Assembly: GCA_035610365.1 (NCBI GenBank)
Contig: CM069435.1
Location: 68,817,389-68,881,388 of the forward strand
Reading direction: 5' to 3'
Length of the DNA stretch: 64,000 bases
Origin: Aquatica leii
Lineage: Eukaryota > Arthropoda > Insecta > Coleoptera > Lampyridae
Positions 35,915-49,042 of this stretch are shown here, in pieces; within the stretch, counting starts at the first letter, position 1, and the number at the start of each line of letters is the position of its first letter. Position numbers and translations under genes: made by a program. The notes beneath the pieces were generated by a model, which saw only the letters and a program-made list of their open reading frames with translations, had not been told where the DNA came from and ran no database searches.

Positions 35915-36041
35915 CTGAAAAGGTAAAAAGAAAAACAATAACTTAAAAATGCAAACAAAAATCTAACAAAGAACCACTACCGATCTTTGTTAGACTTTCG
36001 TTTGCTTTTTCAAGTTATCGTTTTCCTTCTTACCTTTTCAG
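35915..36041. repeat. Foldback hairpin with ~57-bp arms
   Basis: The left arm at about 35915-35972, beginning CTGAAAAGGTAAAAAG, is nearly perfectly inverted at 35985-36041, ending CTTACCTTTTCAG. The loop is only about 12 bases. The hairpin abuts the point where the reverse-transcriptase reading of the neighbouring LINE breaks off. It is therefore a foldback insertion, or an inversion junction formed at a retrotransposon breakpoint. The sequence left of it does not resume the RT reading. Confidence 0.85.
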
Positions 36042-37572
36042 GGTGATAAGGATTTTTTCAAATATTTTGGAAAGGGTCGGAAGGATACTGATAGGACAAA
36101 GATCACCACAATTTAATAGATTATTGTTTTTTGGTAAAGAAATTATCTTAGAATGTTTCCAATTATTGGGAAAATAAGATTCGTTTATGCGGCAGTTAAA
36201 AATATGACGAAGAAAGTAAGTTAGTAAAAGACAGCATAGACGAATCATCTAAATGCTTAACCCATCTACACTCACTGAACCTAATGACATTTTGAAAATT
36301 ACCTTGTTAATATCATCTTCTGAAATTTCTTTAAATATTAGAAAATCATTGATTTTTGACACACTATTAGAGTTGTAATAATTCAAGAGATCCAAATTGG
36401 GCTCCGAATTATTCTGTAAGGAAGAAAAGAAGCGGTTCATATTGTTTAGATTATTTAGATATTTAGAAATTTCCGGCTGTTTTTTATAGGTTTTTAGTTG
36501 TTCCATATATTTTTAGGACGTTGTTATTGTGATAAACTATTCAACAATGCTTTTTTTTATGTTTAATAGAGAACGTTGCATAATTAGGTAACTGTTTGTA
36601 ATAGCTCCAATCACTTTCAGAAAAAGTGCACTTAAACTTTTTAAGAGGTTTTTCACGCATAGCAATTAAAAGTTTGACATTTTCGGTGATCCATGGTGTT
36701 GCAGGTTTGTTGAATTTATAAGTGAGTAAAGGTGCATGTAGATTAAAAAGATGTAAAACGTGATAATTTAAAAATTCTACTTTTTGATCAATATTAAAAA
36801 TATCAAAGATTGTTTGCCAGGGAATAGACCGAAGATCATATGAAAACAATTCTAAATCAAAATTTTTAAAACATCTAAAAGTACATTCTACAGAAGAAGT
36901 TGGTAAATGCGTTAATTCTAGTGTACAGTGCACTAAACAGTGATCCGCTAAATCTTGTACCTGGGTGATTCCGGAGCATCCAATTGGTGACTCCACAAAG
37001 GTAATTATATAATCAATTAATGTTGTAGAGTAATTTGAAATTCTAGTGGGTTTTGAAATAATTTGCTTTAGGTTGTAAGACTCGAATAAGTTGTTGATTT
37101 TTAAAAATCTGCTATCGGTAACAGTTAGTGCATTAATATTAAAATCGCCCATGCAAATAAACTTTTCTGTTGCATGAAGCAGTTCAAAGAGAATGTCGTC
37201 AAATTTTTCCAAAAACTTTATAAAATTATTTTCTGGTCTATTATAGACTGCTCCCACAACAATAGTAATGCCATTGATTATAATGCAAACCCAAACACAC
37301 TCCAACCATTCTAAAATAGTTTTAGAAATTAATTCTGAATATATACTGCTTTTAACATAAATACTGACTCCCCCACCTCTTGTTTGTCTTTGTAAATGTA
37401 AGGCACGATAGCCTGGAATTGTCAGTAAAATAGTGCCAAAATCCGGCCTTATCCAGGTTTCTGTAACTCCCATCACATCATAGCCCTCAATTAATACATG
37501 TTGCTCAAAATTGTTAAACTTTGGGATAAGAAATCGTACGTTTATATGGCCAAACTTAATCGTCATAGACAA
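36042..37572 (-). pseudogene. Non-LTR retrotransposon ORF2: AP endonuclease and RT start
   Basis: The ATG at 37570-37572 opens a 343-codon frame with the apurinic/apyrimidinic-type endonuclease in order: GHINVRFL, GVTETWIRPDF (catalytic Glu), TRGGGVSIYVK, MGDFNINAL (GDFN), TLIDYIITF, and LADHCLVHCTLEL (terminal DH). The linker follows, ending in a frameshift at about 36541. It continues at 36506-36249 with EISEDDINKVIFKMSLGSVS, and at 36248-36042 with the RT start NWKHSKIISLPKN and ISILPTLSKIFEKIL. The reading then stops at the 35915-36041 hairpin, so RT catalytic domains are missing. The domain order fits the Jockey/CR1 clades. It is inactive. Confidence 0.92.
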
Positions 37573-38137
37573 GTTTTATTTGAACATACCTATGATATAT
37601 TATACTGCTAAAGTAAGTGATACAGAGATAATCTACTCTAGTACTAAACGTAAATTTAAATTGAAAAATTTGACAAACGTAGCAAAGGTAGGACAAGTGG
37701 TAACCTCAAGACGAGCAGAAGAAAACACGGTGCGCGAAAATGGGCAAATTAGTTAAGCAGTAACGATAAATAGCCATTGACTTCAAACTGATATTACTTT
37801 CAAGGCCACAACAATTAACCCTCAATCAAATCAATCTTAATCTCCTTTAGATAACTTAGATAACAAAAGACTTAATATTTTCTAACTAGGTAATTAAGAT
37901 AAAGGTAATGAAACGATTTAAATTAGTAAATTTACAACTTAACAATGTATATATACATATATATAAAAAAAAATAAATATAGACTAATATGCAAAACAAA
38001 ATTAGCATTGTGCATGCAACCATTTTAACTAAACTAAAACGAGTTAAATGATTAAATTTACAAATTAATACATGTTTAAAGAAATGTGTTAAAACAAAAT
38101 TTATATTAAGCAAGTAACAATAGCAGTTATTACTAAG
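37573..38137. other. Gap between LINE ORF2 and ORF1
   Basis: These 565 bases are AT-rich, with an (AT)n-like tract near 37945-37975. The gap is too long for a normal ORF1-ORF2 junction, so an insertion is likely. I see no terminal repeats. Confidence 0.4.
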
Positions 38138-38828
38138 TTAATTTTTAGTAGCAGAAGCCGTCATTGACCTAGTTCTGTAAGTACGAGATGTCTCACTTGG
38201 TTTCGGAGTACTTGCAATTTCGTCGGCAGTAGTAACTGTACGAATATTCCCATTCGGAAGAGAAATCAAAATTCTGCCATCTACGGTCCATACTTTTTTA
38301 TTACCAAAAATATTTTTTGTTTGTAAATAAATATCACCACGTTTGTTGGTTAATAGTTCGACTATTGATGTACTTTTAAAAGTTTTTTGTTTTGAAAAAC
38401 CACTTTTCGCACCAAGCATGCACAGAATTTTATAACTATTGGCCTGTGTTTACCTTCTGATTTACGGCGAAGACGGTGGCAGTTGTCAACATCGCTGATT
38501 TTGATATTGGGAAGATTTAGTTTTGTGTTAATGAACTTGATTGCTACTACACTAGAGTCTTTATTGGAAGTTTCTTCGACCCCATGTATAACTAGACAGT
38601 TTTTTTAGAATAGCTGTCTAGTGCATCTATATAAATATCCTGATTGAGAATCATCTTTTTAGGAGAATTCAAATTGGAAATTAAGTTATTTTCAAAATTC
38701 TCAAACTTTTTCAACAATTCAATTAAATGAGTTTTTTCTTCGGGTGAATCCAAATTTAATGCAGAATGAAGTTCTTTACGAAAATCTGCAATCGAATTCT
38801 TGTATGTTTTTTCAAGCCATGTCTGCAT
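38138..38828 (-). pseudogene. Non-LTR retrotransposon ORF1
   Basis: An N-terminal helical segment lies in the frame 38828-38592 (ELLKKFENFENNLISNL). A frameshift near a T-run at 38592-38600 joins to CLVIHGVEETSNKDSSVVAI and then VDNCHRLRRKSEGKHRPIVI (38590-38430). Another shift leads to 38419-38138, containing ELLTNKRGDIYLQTKN and NKKVWTVDGRILISLPNG. The V-I-H-G-V-E, CHRLG-like, RPIIVKF-like and VWTxDGxI blocks match the RRM-like nucleic-acid-binding ORF1 proteins of L1/CR1/Jockey-type elements. It is disrupted and precedes ORF2 on the same strand. Confidence 0.8.
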
Positions 38829-40874
38829 GCCTTCTAACGTTTATTTGCCAGATTGTTTTATTATTTTAATAAATAACTTCCGTAATAATTAAATTACACG
38901 CAAACTTATATTGAACACTAAAAGATTTTTTACAGCGAATTATTGATTTACTCACAATTAATTATAATACGTTTGACTGGATCTGTTAGTTATTTTCACT
39001 ATTAAATTATAGCAATGGTAAATAATGTTAAACATGAAAAACGATTATGAATTTAGATACCGACAGTTTATATACATATGTATAACTGATAATTAAATTC
39101 CATAATAATCTTTCGATAAATGTTTATTATAACAACGAAAAGACGTTGCACATATTGTTCACTGCGTTATGCGTCGTTTTAGTAATTAGATAATTATTTA
39201 AAGCTATTATTAAATTGAGAATTAATTGCGGAGCCACGAAAGGACGTCTACTCCGATATGAGTTCTTACTGTATATGTTATAGTTATAGTATATGTTATA
39301 GTTGACTGTTGCTGTCAGTGCATAAGATTTCGTTTGCTATAGCTGTTTACTCTAACGCAGAACTACATACATGCGTTGCTTATTTTTTACAAAACAAAAT
39401 CGTCTTTTGGATGACATTGCTTAAGCCAAAGGCAACAAATGTGATTCCACTATTACTTTTGCTCATTTTTTAATTGCCATTAGAGAGCTTTTACATCATA
39501 CATTTCCACGTAGATAAATAGGAAGGTGCGGACCTTTACATTTTTCTCTTTGGAAATATTTGAAAACATTAGTCTATTCTATCTTGATTAACAACAGCTA
39601 TAAATTAATAAAAAATGTCAACAAACGTGAGTCAATGAAAAAATTTTAGAAAGAGTTTGAGTATTCTACAGACTAAAACGCTTGGAAATGAAGAGCGAGC
39701 ACTTTAAACATATTGTGTAAAACTGTTTTTTGTTTTTGCTAGAAACTTCCATTGTTTATTCATAATTAATAAGTAATTCAAATAAATGTTTTAACAAAGA
39801 ATATCTTTCGAAACCGTTACTTTGCGGACTCATGTTTATTACAACATTTTTGTTTGTTTTGGTACATATTACTACTTCTTGAATTTTTTTTACTATTTTT
39901 TTTAATGCAGTTTTAATACAGCTAATTACAGCCAGTCTTACACATTCACATTCACTAAGTTTTAACAACAACGAACTGTGTATGATACTGCGTATTGTGT
40001 GGTTTCTAATGACAGTTTAAGCCAATATGAAAACAGTGATGCCAAAAAAAATAAATTTTCTTCTTACGTTACTATTTTGTAGTACTTTTAAACCAATTTT
40101 CTTTATTGGAAACAGGTAAACTTGTTTAAACAATAAAATTCGTATAAATAAAAAAGGTATTTATTGTTAAAATACAATATTTTGTTAAACTTGACACGTT
40201 TCTTGTTTGATTACTTATTGGCGTGGTTATTTCAAGTATTAATACATAAAAGTAACAACTATAATTTTTCTTTAACTAATCATTATTTAAAAATAACAAC
40301 AATTGTAGAAGGATAACCATTTTCATGTTTCTATAACAAATAATTTACCACTTATCAAGGTTCCAGAACAATTATTAGTTAATATTTTCTTTCGTTGAAT
40401 GAACTGGTAAATTAAATTTACCGAATATTAGATTGAATTTACAAAATATGTAATGAATTTCTTATTAATAATAGCACACTAATTGTGTTTCTAATTGTAA
40501 CAGCTAACTTCCAAAAAAAAACGCAATAGTTATTTGTATTGCTAGTTCATAAAGTGATATTTTGCGAGTATGAGCATATTTGTACAAAATGTGCACGATC
40601 CGATAAGTAATAAACAATGATTCTACTTGTTTGTCTGATTCCTGATTGTTACTTTGTGCAACATTTTGCTAAGACCTTATAAAATAAGATACATTTTTCA
40701 GCAATTTACTCAAATTTATCATTTATCAAATTTTTGTTGCGCATAACGAGATCTTAAAACAATATCAAGTTTTTATTAACTTTGCAAAATACCATTTAAG
40801 AGTAATTTTTGTTACGTGAATTTTTACCTCTTAACAGGCGGTCAATAGACGGTCAGAGGGTTGAAGATGACTCT
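38829..40874. other. AT-rich DNA with one dispersed repeat
   Basis: No supported gene. The stretch around 39755-39880 resembles 54141-54350: both have CATAATTAATAAGT, then CGTTACTTTGCGGACTCA versus CGGTACTTTGCAGACTCA, then TTTTTTGTTTGTTTT-like sequence. The 54-kb copy lies just downstream of the plus-strand gypsy remnant, so both may be LTR-derived. Confidence 0.4.
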
Positions 40875-41112
40875 TAGTGTGCTAATCAGAAAGTAATTAA
40901 AAAGGCGCCAAAACAGTTTGAAACGATTAATTGCAGATATTATTTAAACATATCGAGCAGTGGTAGAAAACAAATGACAGAATACAGGTTATATATATTT
41001 ATTTTTAACAAAGAAAGAAGAAGTTAAAGAAAGCGATGTAAAATTACATATAGTATCTATATACTAACAATTAAGAGTCACAGTCAATAACGTTGATGCA
41101 GGCTTTTGAGGG
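40875..41112 (+). repeat. Dispersed repeat, copy related to 6.6 kb
   Basis: This is the second copy of the family described at 6586-6860: GTGTGCTAATCA, ATACAGGTTATA, the purine-rich GAAAGAAG tract, CAATTAAGAGT and CGTTGATGCAGG appear in the same order. The copies are patchily diverged. The ends are approximate and no terminal repeats were identified. Confidence 0.6.
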
Positions 41113-43104
41113 TAAGTAACACTACATAATACATAGAATTATCGTAATACAAAAAAAACAGTGTAAACTAATAAGTAATCAAGGAATTAAATTTTGATTC
41201 GTGCTATTCTAGTGAGTTCGCAATCAGAAGGAGGTCACACTTAGAATAAATTCAACCCGTAATTGTACAAACAAATTTGCGTTCGTTAGTCGTGATAACA
41301 TCTATACCTAAGTCGTATGATTTTACGTTCGACACTAATACAAATTAATAAAGAATAACAAAGGTCTACTCACGTTTGTCCAGGCATATCCGAAGTTTTC
41401 GAATTATTTTTACTATTTGTATTGCAAGTGTGCTTTCAAGTTTACACAAAGACAACGAGTTACTTTGAAAAATTAGTGTTAGTAACTGTTGTCCAACTTA
41501 GTACCTGCTTTAAGTTATTGATTTCAGCAAAATGTATTTAATTGATATGTATCATTCCAAATTAGTTTAAAAGTACTACAAAATTGTTACGGAAATTAAA
41601 GTTATGTTATAAAAATAAAAGTTAATTCTTACCCCGGAGAAACTTTTACATATTAAGAAAAATTAATGCATTCATTAATAATGTTGATAAAGACAATTTT
41701 TCAAAAATAAAAGTTTTACTAGAAGCAAACGTTAAGTTTTATGTACAATCCTCCTTACATTGAGCAAAAACGCCTTTTTTATCAATGAATACCCATATGT
41801 TAAGAAAAAAACAAAAAAATTAGAAGCAATACTCTGAATGTAGCAAGGGGGCGTTTTGGGACCAAATTCATACAGTACGCAAACTATATCAAATATTTGT
41901 AACATTAATTAGATTTCTTAATTAAATTGTTTTTGCTAAAACCACAACAAAAATCATAAAAAGTAGCCTTTGAAAACTAGAAACCTCTAAATAACTACGT
42001 CAATTTAAAATGTTGCATTTTGATTTATCTACATAGATCTTAAAAGTTTAACAAAGCTTGCTTATTTTAACAAAACAAACATTGCATAAAAATAGTTTTG
42101 CTCAAACAATCTTTTTAGTTTATTTTAAATCTAAATCGATTTTTGTCTTTATTAACACCAATCTCATAATACTATCAGAACTGCAGTTTAACAACGTATT
42201 TGGAGCGAATAACTACAGCAAACATTTTTCTAAGTAACATTTTAACAGTTGAGAAAAAGTGTTAAACATTTTACCGTAAAATTCAAGTCATCTACAATAT
42301 TATAGATCACAATAATCTACGCGTTTTGACAAAAATCTGAAAAATGTCTGTTATTTCTATTAATATTTGTCATGTTGTATGTAAAGAAAACGTTGTTGAA
42401 ATTGCAGTGGCGGCTAGTTTATAAGGGCTCTAGAGCCCCCAAATGGTCATTATGAATTAAAATATTAAAACATATTTATAGGATACAAGTATTAAATACT
42501 TTTTATTACTGTAAAACATTAATTTAATATGATTGTCATTCAAAGCAACGTATATTAAATAGGTATTTCATTATGTTTGGGCTACAATTATTAGAGCCTA
42601 TACGTGTATTTCTAGCAAGCATGGTAACGTGACCGCTAGGAGATTTTCATATGCAGTTTTAAAATGCGAAAGTACCGCGCGTTTGTAGCTTGCAATGGTT
42701 TCAATCGTAAAGCGGTAGAACTTGTACGACGTGTTTTAAGTAATACGGTATATTTGTCGTACGTAATTTTCAAAAAATGCAAAAATATATTATACATTTT
42801 TTTTAATGAATTTGTAAGGCTGTCGTTACAAGAAAAAGTTATACACTATAAAATAACGCGGTATGCATTGCGTTTTATTTGCGTTACAAGTAAAGTATTT
42901 TTTATTTCATTATTTTGTTAGATTAGGTAGGTTGTCAAGTAACACTTTTTTAGCCGCGGTAAATGATATTTACATTTTTGATATTCTTATAACAGTTTTA
43001 AAAATTATCTAAAGTTATTTGAAAAATTAAAGTCGTTAATGATATATAGTAATTAATTTTTTTTTTCTTTTTGACTATGAATTGGAACTCAGAATAAAGT
43101 AACT
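41113..43104. other. AT-rich DNA without supported genes
   Basis: An 85-codon plus frame at 42664-42921 shows no recognisable domain. CAGTGGCGGCTAG near 42408 resembles some transposon termini, but no matching inverted end was found. Confidence 0.45.
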
Positions 43105-43299
43105 TGACCAGCCGGATTTAAGTGCTCTGGGGTTATGTAAAAAACAAAGTGTATGACGCAATTTCTGAAAAATGAAGAACATATATTGGTATCAGTTATA
43201 GCATCAGTTAATACAAACTTAACAGAAATGTTAGACCATGTTTTAAATTCTACTGTAAAGAAATCTTACTTGTGTCTTGAAAATAATGGCAATCTATAA
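43105..43299 (+). pseudogene. Mariner-like (IS630 superfamily) transposase C-terminal fragment
   Basis: The frame around 43125-43172 reads LWGYVKNKVYDAISE, the FLWGYVKxKVY block that follows the last catalytic residues in mariner-related insect transposases. A shift leads to MLDHVLNSTVKKSYLCLENN ending GNL and a TAA at 43297-43299, matching the C-terminal RRxxxCIENGGxHFE-like tail. Upstream TSPDLSAL-like residues correspond to SPDLxPLD. Only about 65 codons remain, in at least two frames, and terminal repeats were not found. It is an ancient dead remnant. Confidence 0.75.
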
Positions 43300-45023
43300 A
43301 GACTCGTAATATTTTTTGAGATTTTGTTTTAATGCCTACTTATAAAGTAAGAAAATATTTCAAAATGTTTTTGCATTTTTGGCTTTAGAACCATACTGTG
43401 TGATATATCGTTAAACCTTTATATAAAAAAATTAAGTTGATGATGGTTAATAAAATGTCAGATAAAATATTTAAAAACGCTGTTTTGCAGAGCTTAATTG
43501 TTTTATGTTGCTACGAACATCAACTAACAAGTTTCTTCGTCGCCTGTGCTGTACAAAAAATATAGTTACATAGCTTATTAGACTAGTGCAGTAATAACTA
43601 TTGTGTTCACTTAATACTTTTTGATATCTCCAAAGTTAGCTGCGTTCAAGTATTATCAATAGTAACCTACAACGTAGTAACAAATTATTTGTAATTTATC
43701 ACAAAAAAAACTTGAAAATATACTATAATAATTATATTTAGGCAATGCAAAATTACATATATTTAAAAAAAAATATTGAAACCAGGCAATGAGCATTGAT
43801 AGCATTTATACCAAACTTTCTTAAACACGTTAATCTCTATCTTAACAAACTTTTAAAATTTTAACTAAAAAAGTTATACAAAATTGGTTTTACAAGCGTT
43901 AAACCGTTTATTGTTAATTAAATGCAAAGACTTGGATTAATGAGAAATGCTGTATAACGGTTTAAATGGATGTAGCGTAGTATTACATAATATTTTTTTA
44001 TGAAATCTATAATTTGTTAACGTTTTTAAAATAAAATTTTTAAATTTTTTTCTGTATAGAACTATATATTCTTTAAAGTAATTTAACAATACCAGTAAGT
44101 ACAAAAAATATTAATTTTGATTATGGTTGCTATTTTTTATGTACTTATAATTTAGTTACAATCAAAATTAAATTGTTTAAAAAAAGAATATTTTAAGTGT
44201 AATAAAATTAGGTATAGGCATTACAAAGTTTTGCAAAAAATAAAAAAAAATAAAAACGCTTTGTAACTAATTATGCAATTTAAGAGACAATACTATTATA
44301 ACTCACTGTATTCAATCTGTTCTTATAATTAATCTTCTTTACTTTACCTTGTGGACAAAAGACTTAAGACAACGTACTTGAAAGTATTAAGCTACTAAAG
44401 TACTGGTGTAAAACTTGAATACCTTTGTTCTAAATTCTTAACCAATACTTAAAACCATATATTAACGTTAAAAAAATTATCATATTTTTTAGTATTTTAA
44501 AAATAAATTAATTTTAAATTATATTTTTTAGATAAACAACTACATAAATAAAAAATTATTCTCGTCACGGTAAACGAAACAAATATCACTAATAGAAACT
44601 TTAGTAATTGAAAACGCTGTGATGTAGAAAAGCGTTTGAAAATCATTTTGTATTAAGTACAGACATCCTGGAAACTACCGGTCAGGTGTAAATTGCATTC
44701 TGTAATTATATTATGTAAGGAGAATGGTAAATTCTCTTGAGATCTATATAATTAAATTTTACTTAATAGCACAGATAACTGTTTCAAAGTAATTAAAGTT
44801 TTTAAATAAATATAAATCCTTAAACTTTCTGTGTATTGTAAACAGTTTTACAACATTTGCCATTATAAAAATAATATTTTTATTAAAACAAACAAACATT
44901 TAAGTTGTTTATTTTAAAGAATATTTTTATTTAACTTTTCTACGTATTCATATGTTGTCTAATGTTTTGAGATAATGCAACATTTTACTTTTTTTAATTT
45001 TATAAACAAAACTTAAATTTGTT
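43300..45023. other. AT-rich intergenic DNA
   Basis: No feature I can support. Confidence 0.5.
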
Positions 45024-45199
45024 CAATGTCAAATTTGACAGATTAGTAACAAATGTAGTACTAACATTAGATATTTCTGTTGATTTGAAGTTTTTTTTAT
45101 TTTTTTACACAAAAAATAATGTGCGTTACTCTCGTTGAAAATTTTATAGTATAACTCACTTACATGCAACGATTGCCCAAACGACCTTTTGTCGCATTA
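45024..45199 (+). repeat. Dispersed ~175-bp repeat, copy related to 59.6 kb
   Basis: This begins with the palindrome TGTCAAATTTGACA at 45027-45040, then GATTAGTAACAAATGTAGTA, a T-rich run, GTTACTCTCGTTGAAAATTTTA, and CACTTACATGCAACGATTG, ending near GTCGCATTAA. The same order occurs at 59572-59766 in the same orientation with moderate divergence. No ORF. Likely a MITE or short retro-element fragment. Confidence 0.8.
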
Positions 45200-47456
45200 A
45201 ATTACTGTTATTTTTATAATCAAACTATTTAGGTAAGAAACAAATGCAACTCGTTTAAAAACACTCGCACTTGCGTTATTCACGTTTTTTCTTATTGATT
45301 TATAAATGTTGTTGGTAAACGCTTAATGCAGAAACAATAACAACATAAAATTTCTTTAACAATACGTTTTGTTTTCAAGTTAAAAACGGTGCGTGACGTT
45401 GATAGACGTGGTACCGTAAAACAAACATTAGATTTTTTATAATTGTTGTTTTGTTACGTTCATAATTTTATTTTTTTGACATTCTATATTTTTCACAAAA
45501 ACACTTAAATTGACAATGCCTCAGAAAAAGAATTAGTTACGCTTTGTCATTTTTAATTCTTGTATAAAAAAAGTTTTGTGAGTGTCTAACAAGATTAATA
45601 ACATCTAAAGTCATCACGCAATTATGTAGCTAGAAACTATATGTATAGATGATTTCAGTAATTTTGAATTTTTGGCAGAGTAAATACGCCTAATTTTCGA
45701 GTAAAAACTCCCTCTATTAAATGATAGCACGTTTTTAGGAGAACACGTGTTATACTTAGCTTTTTAGTATACTTAGAATGTGTTATTCACTTTTGTCTTC
45801 ATTTGTTTTTAATCTAGAATTATACTTTTTTTTATAAAACCGTTTAGTAATTGGAAGAAACGTAGAAGCAAAAATATTTAGAACATTTAAACCCTACTAC
45901 AATTCTATTGGTGTATAATAATTATTTCTTTCTTTAATTGCCGCTGGTACAATCTCTTTTATGCATTCTGCATTTTCAGTATGCACTTCGTAGTTAAAAA
46001 AATGAATTTATAATTTATATTACATAAAAATTGCACATCGAAATAATTAAATGCGTATAATGAAACGTAGCCGTCTCTTTCGAGTGTAGAAAAAAGTTTT
46101 TTAAGGCATTAGGTTTTTGTTTCTTTTTTTCAAAACAAGTAAAAAATAAAATACAAAAAAAATATTGATTTTCACATAAAAAAAATTGCTAACACTTATA
46201 ACAGATGCACCTAATTGTAAAATATTAGGATACAATTTGCAGTTCTAGTTTTAGTTTCAAGCGTTGATCGTGACCGACTAGATCTAACCAAAAAAAATTT
46301 GTTTTGGCTTTTATTTATTTTATTATTTTGTTTTACAGTTACTTTATATTATTGTACTATAAAATCTTGTTTATTAAATTTTATTATGTTTTTGTAATAA
46401 AATTAAAGTTAATTGTGCTATTTTTTCTATACTATGATTTTATTGTTTTCTTTAAGTGTTATTGTTTTGCGTTAAACCACTACGCCTAAAGTAAAAATGT
46501 CTTGTTAATTTATTTGTTTTTTTTGTTTCTCTGCTTGTGCATCGGTGTGGGTAAGCACCTGTAACTAGTTTTATAATCCTCACAATAGAACTGACCAACT
46601 GACGTAAATATTTACTAATCCCGCCACTCTCCAAATACTGTAGAGTTGCTATTGCATCATTATTTTTTTTGTGTAGTTGAAACACTTCTAGCCAAGTACA
46701 CGTTACCATTATGACCGTTGTTTTTTATTTGTATATTTGTTTTTTTTTGTGAACCATTAATGTTGCACCAATTAATTAAAGTGATTTTGTCTTTTTGTAG
46801 CGTAGGAGCACTCTCGGCGTTTATTTTATACGTTTTGTAACATAAATGTTTGCAATTTTTTACTGATAAATAATGTTTTAGTTTTAATACTTTAATAGAA
46901 ATTAGAATTAAACGCCTAACATATAATATATTTTATGCACGGATGTATCATAAATTGGCAATAATACACAAATTACGTATTTTCATAACTCACGGACCTT
47001 TTTATTTCTATGGGCTATAATGAAACGTCAAACAACAATATCATAAGTATCTAATAAATTAAATACTTGCAAAACAAACAAATTTTATTAGCAATCAAAA
47101 CTTGTATTTTTGATTCTAAATTTTTTGTCAATAATTTATGTTAACAGAACATTAAGAACAAATAACCAAATTAATTAAAAATCAAAATTGTACTTTTTAT
47201 TCAAAATTCATTGCAGATAATTTATGTTAACAATACAATAAAAACAATTAAACATATTATTTTTCGGAGATGCACCTACGCTAGAATTACCCTAATTGGA
47301 GTTATTGCTAATTGCTACGCGATGAAAGATCTTAGTAGTTCCAAACTCAATGTATGTTATTTTGTCTTACGTTTTTATAAAATAATAAATAGCAAACTAA
47401 TAATAACAATACATGGTGGTTTTTTCAAATTAAATTTAGAATTAAAAAAACATGAG
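45200..47456. other. AT-rich DNA without supported genes
   Basis: The 85-codon minus frame at 46452-46709 has a balanced composition but no motif I recognise. Nothing else seen. The left end of the gypsy remnant is somewhere near 47457. Confidence 0.4.
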
Positions 47457-48754
47457 TTACCAGATAAAATTTTGTATGCATTGCAACATCTTGGAAGTAG
47501 TTTTGATCTGATGTTCGATCAAGTTGGTGCATCTAAAAGCTTCATTCGAAGAAGAAAAATGATTACTAACTAAATTGTGTAGCTGCTTAAGCTGTTCTGA
47601 AGAAAGATCGAGACGAGACTTAATAACTGAATCCTTATTTTCCAATTGTGAAATAATGTCCATATTTTCGAAACGCCATTCACCTTTTCTTAGATCGGAA
47701 ACGATACCTGCTGGTTTCCAAAAATGCGGCACGTCAGGAACAACTGAAACTTCTAAAACAACAATTTTTCCTTTAAGTTCGATTGGGACGAGAAGTGAAC
47801 CTAAACTCTGTACTGATTTACCATTAGCAACAACACAATTAATTTTAACTGACTTATTTAACTTTAAACCTAGCTGACTGAAAATTTCCTAACCTTTAGA
47901 ACTAACAATAGTGCGAAAAGCGCCACTATCTAATAAACTTAAAATTTCGTAATCAAAAACTTTAACATAGACAATAGGTCTTTCGTCAGAATGAGCAGAC
48001 TCAAAAACATAATCCAATACAACTTTATTCTTAACAAAACTCTTATTCTTCGTGGAATGAAGACTATTAAAATAGACAGCCGATTACACTCTAAAAATAA
48101 CTGATCACTTGAAACGTTACGTGATAATTGAAGTTTGGCAACTCGTTCTAAAAAAGCATTCAAAGAAATTGACTTTGCATCACCAAAAACCTTTAAATTC
48201 CATTTCGAAACTGAAACACTCTTAACATGACTAACAAAATTAGTACTAACAGCAGAAGACGTCGGTAAAGCGGTATCAACTAAAGAAAATTGAACGACAG
48301 GTTCGGTAACTTGATCGGCGGAAGTAGACGAAATAGAAACAACAATTTGTTTACCCAAAAGTTCATACTGCGAAATTAAAACAACTAAATCTTTTAAAAA
48401 CTCATCTTTAACATGAGAATCGTCATTTTGAACAGGAATCGAATTGCCAATACGGTTTAACAAATATTTAATTTTGGTTTCAATGGTAGAAGAAATTTTT
48501 GTAGTTGGAGTAATTTTCAATAAATCTATTAATTTTCTAAACTCATCGATACCTTCTCTAATCGCTAATTTATCTGCATTAAAATCAAAAGGATACGCGA
48601 GACGAGATACTTTGTCGGCGGATTCTTCAATAAGAAAATTCTTGAGTAGACCTTTTAATACGACAACACCTAAAGATGCGTCACCACTTCTAATTAAAAT
48701 TTCATAACGTAATTCGTTATGCGATAGACGATCAACAATCAATTTGTAACCCAT
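47457..48754 (-). pseudogene. Ty3/gypsy remnant: gag, protease, start of RT
   Basis: The minus strand opens with ATG at 48752-48754 and encodes gag-type sequence (RLSHNELRYEILIRSGDASL; later VSVSKWNLKVFGDAKSISLN, the capsid-start block). The reading shifts frame near 48050, missing most of the capsid and the zinc knuckle. It passes directly into protease (FESAHSDERPIVYVKVFDYE, then LLDSGAFRTIVSSKG with the catalytic DSGA), which contains a TAG near 47888. It continues as PHFWKPAGIVSDLRKGEWRF and FRCTNLIEHQIKTTSK, the segment before the RT fingers. RT, RNase H and integrase are absent. It is an internally deleted, truncated, dead copy. Confidence 0.88.
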
Positions 48755-49026
48755 TATAAAATCAAATTACAAGACGGTAAAACTTTCCAAAAATCACGAA
48801 ACTAACAGGCAAACTAAAATTCGAAAAAGGCCACACGTTGAAGACGCCAAATATTTATGTTACATGCAAAAGTAAAAACAAAAGCATTTGCCTGAAATAC
48901 ACACACAAACATAAACGGTGTTATGCCGGGCTCAGTGGAGACGGGGTGGGTCATATTCAAAAATCCGTGATTACTTGGAAACGAGATTGATAATAAAATC
49001 GAAATAAAATAGGGTAAAAGCTCAAA

Positions 49027-49042
49027 ATCGGTTAAGGCGCCA
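49027..49042 (-). promoter_or_regulatory. Probable gypsy primer-binding site
   Basis: On the minus strand TGGCGCCTTAACCG begins at 49042, about 290 bases upstream of the gag ATG at 48754. TGGCGCC is the start of many LTR-retrotransposon primer-binding sites complementary to a tRNA 3' end. If correct, the 5' LTR would end at about 49043 on the plus-strand scale and extend to higher coordinates. LTR ends were not verified. Confidence 0.5.

Noticed and set aside
42400..42650. Possible transposon terminus CAGTGGCGGCTAG
   Set aside because: No matching inverted terminus or target duplication could be found nearby.
46452..46709. 85-codon minus-strand frame
   Set aside because: Balanced composition but no recognised family, no neighbours and no conserved copy in the window.
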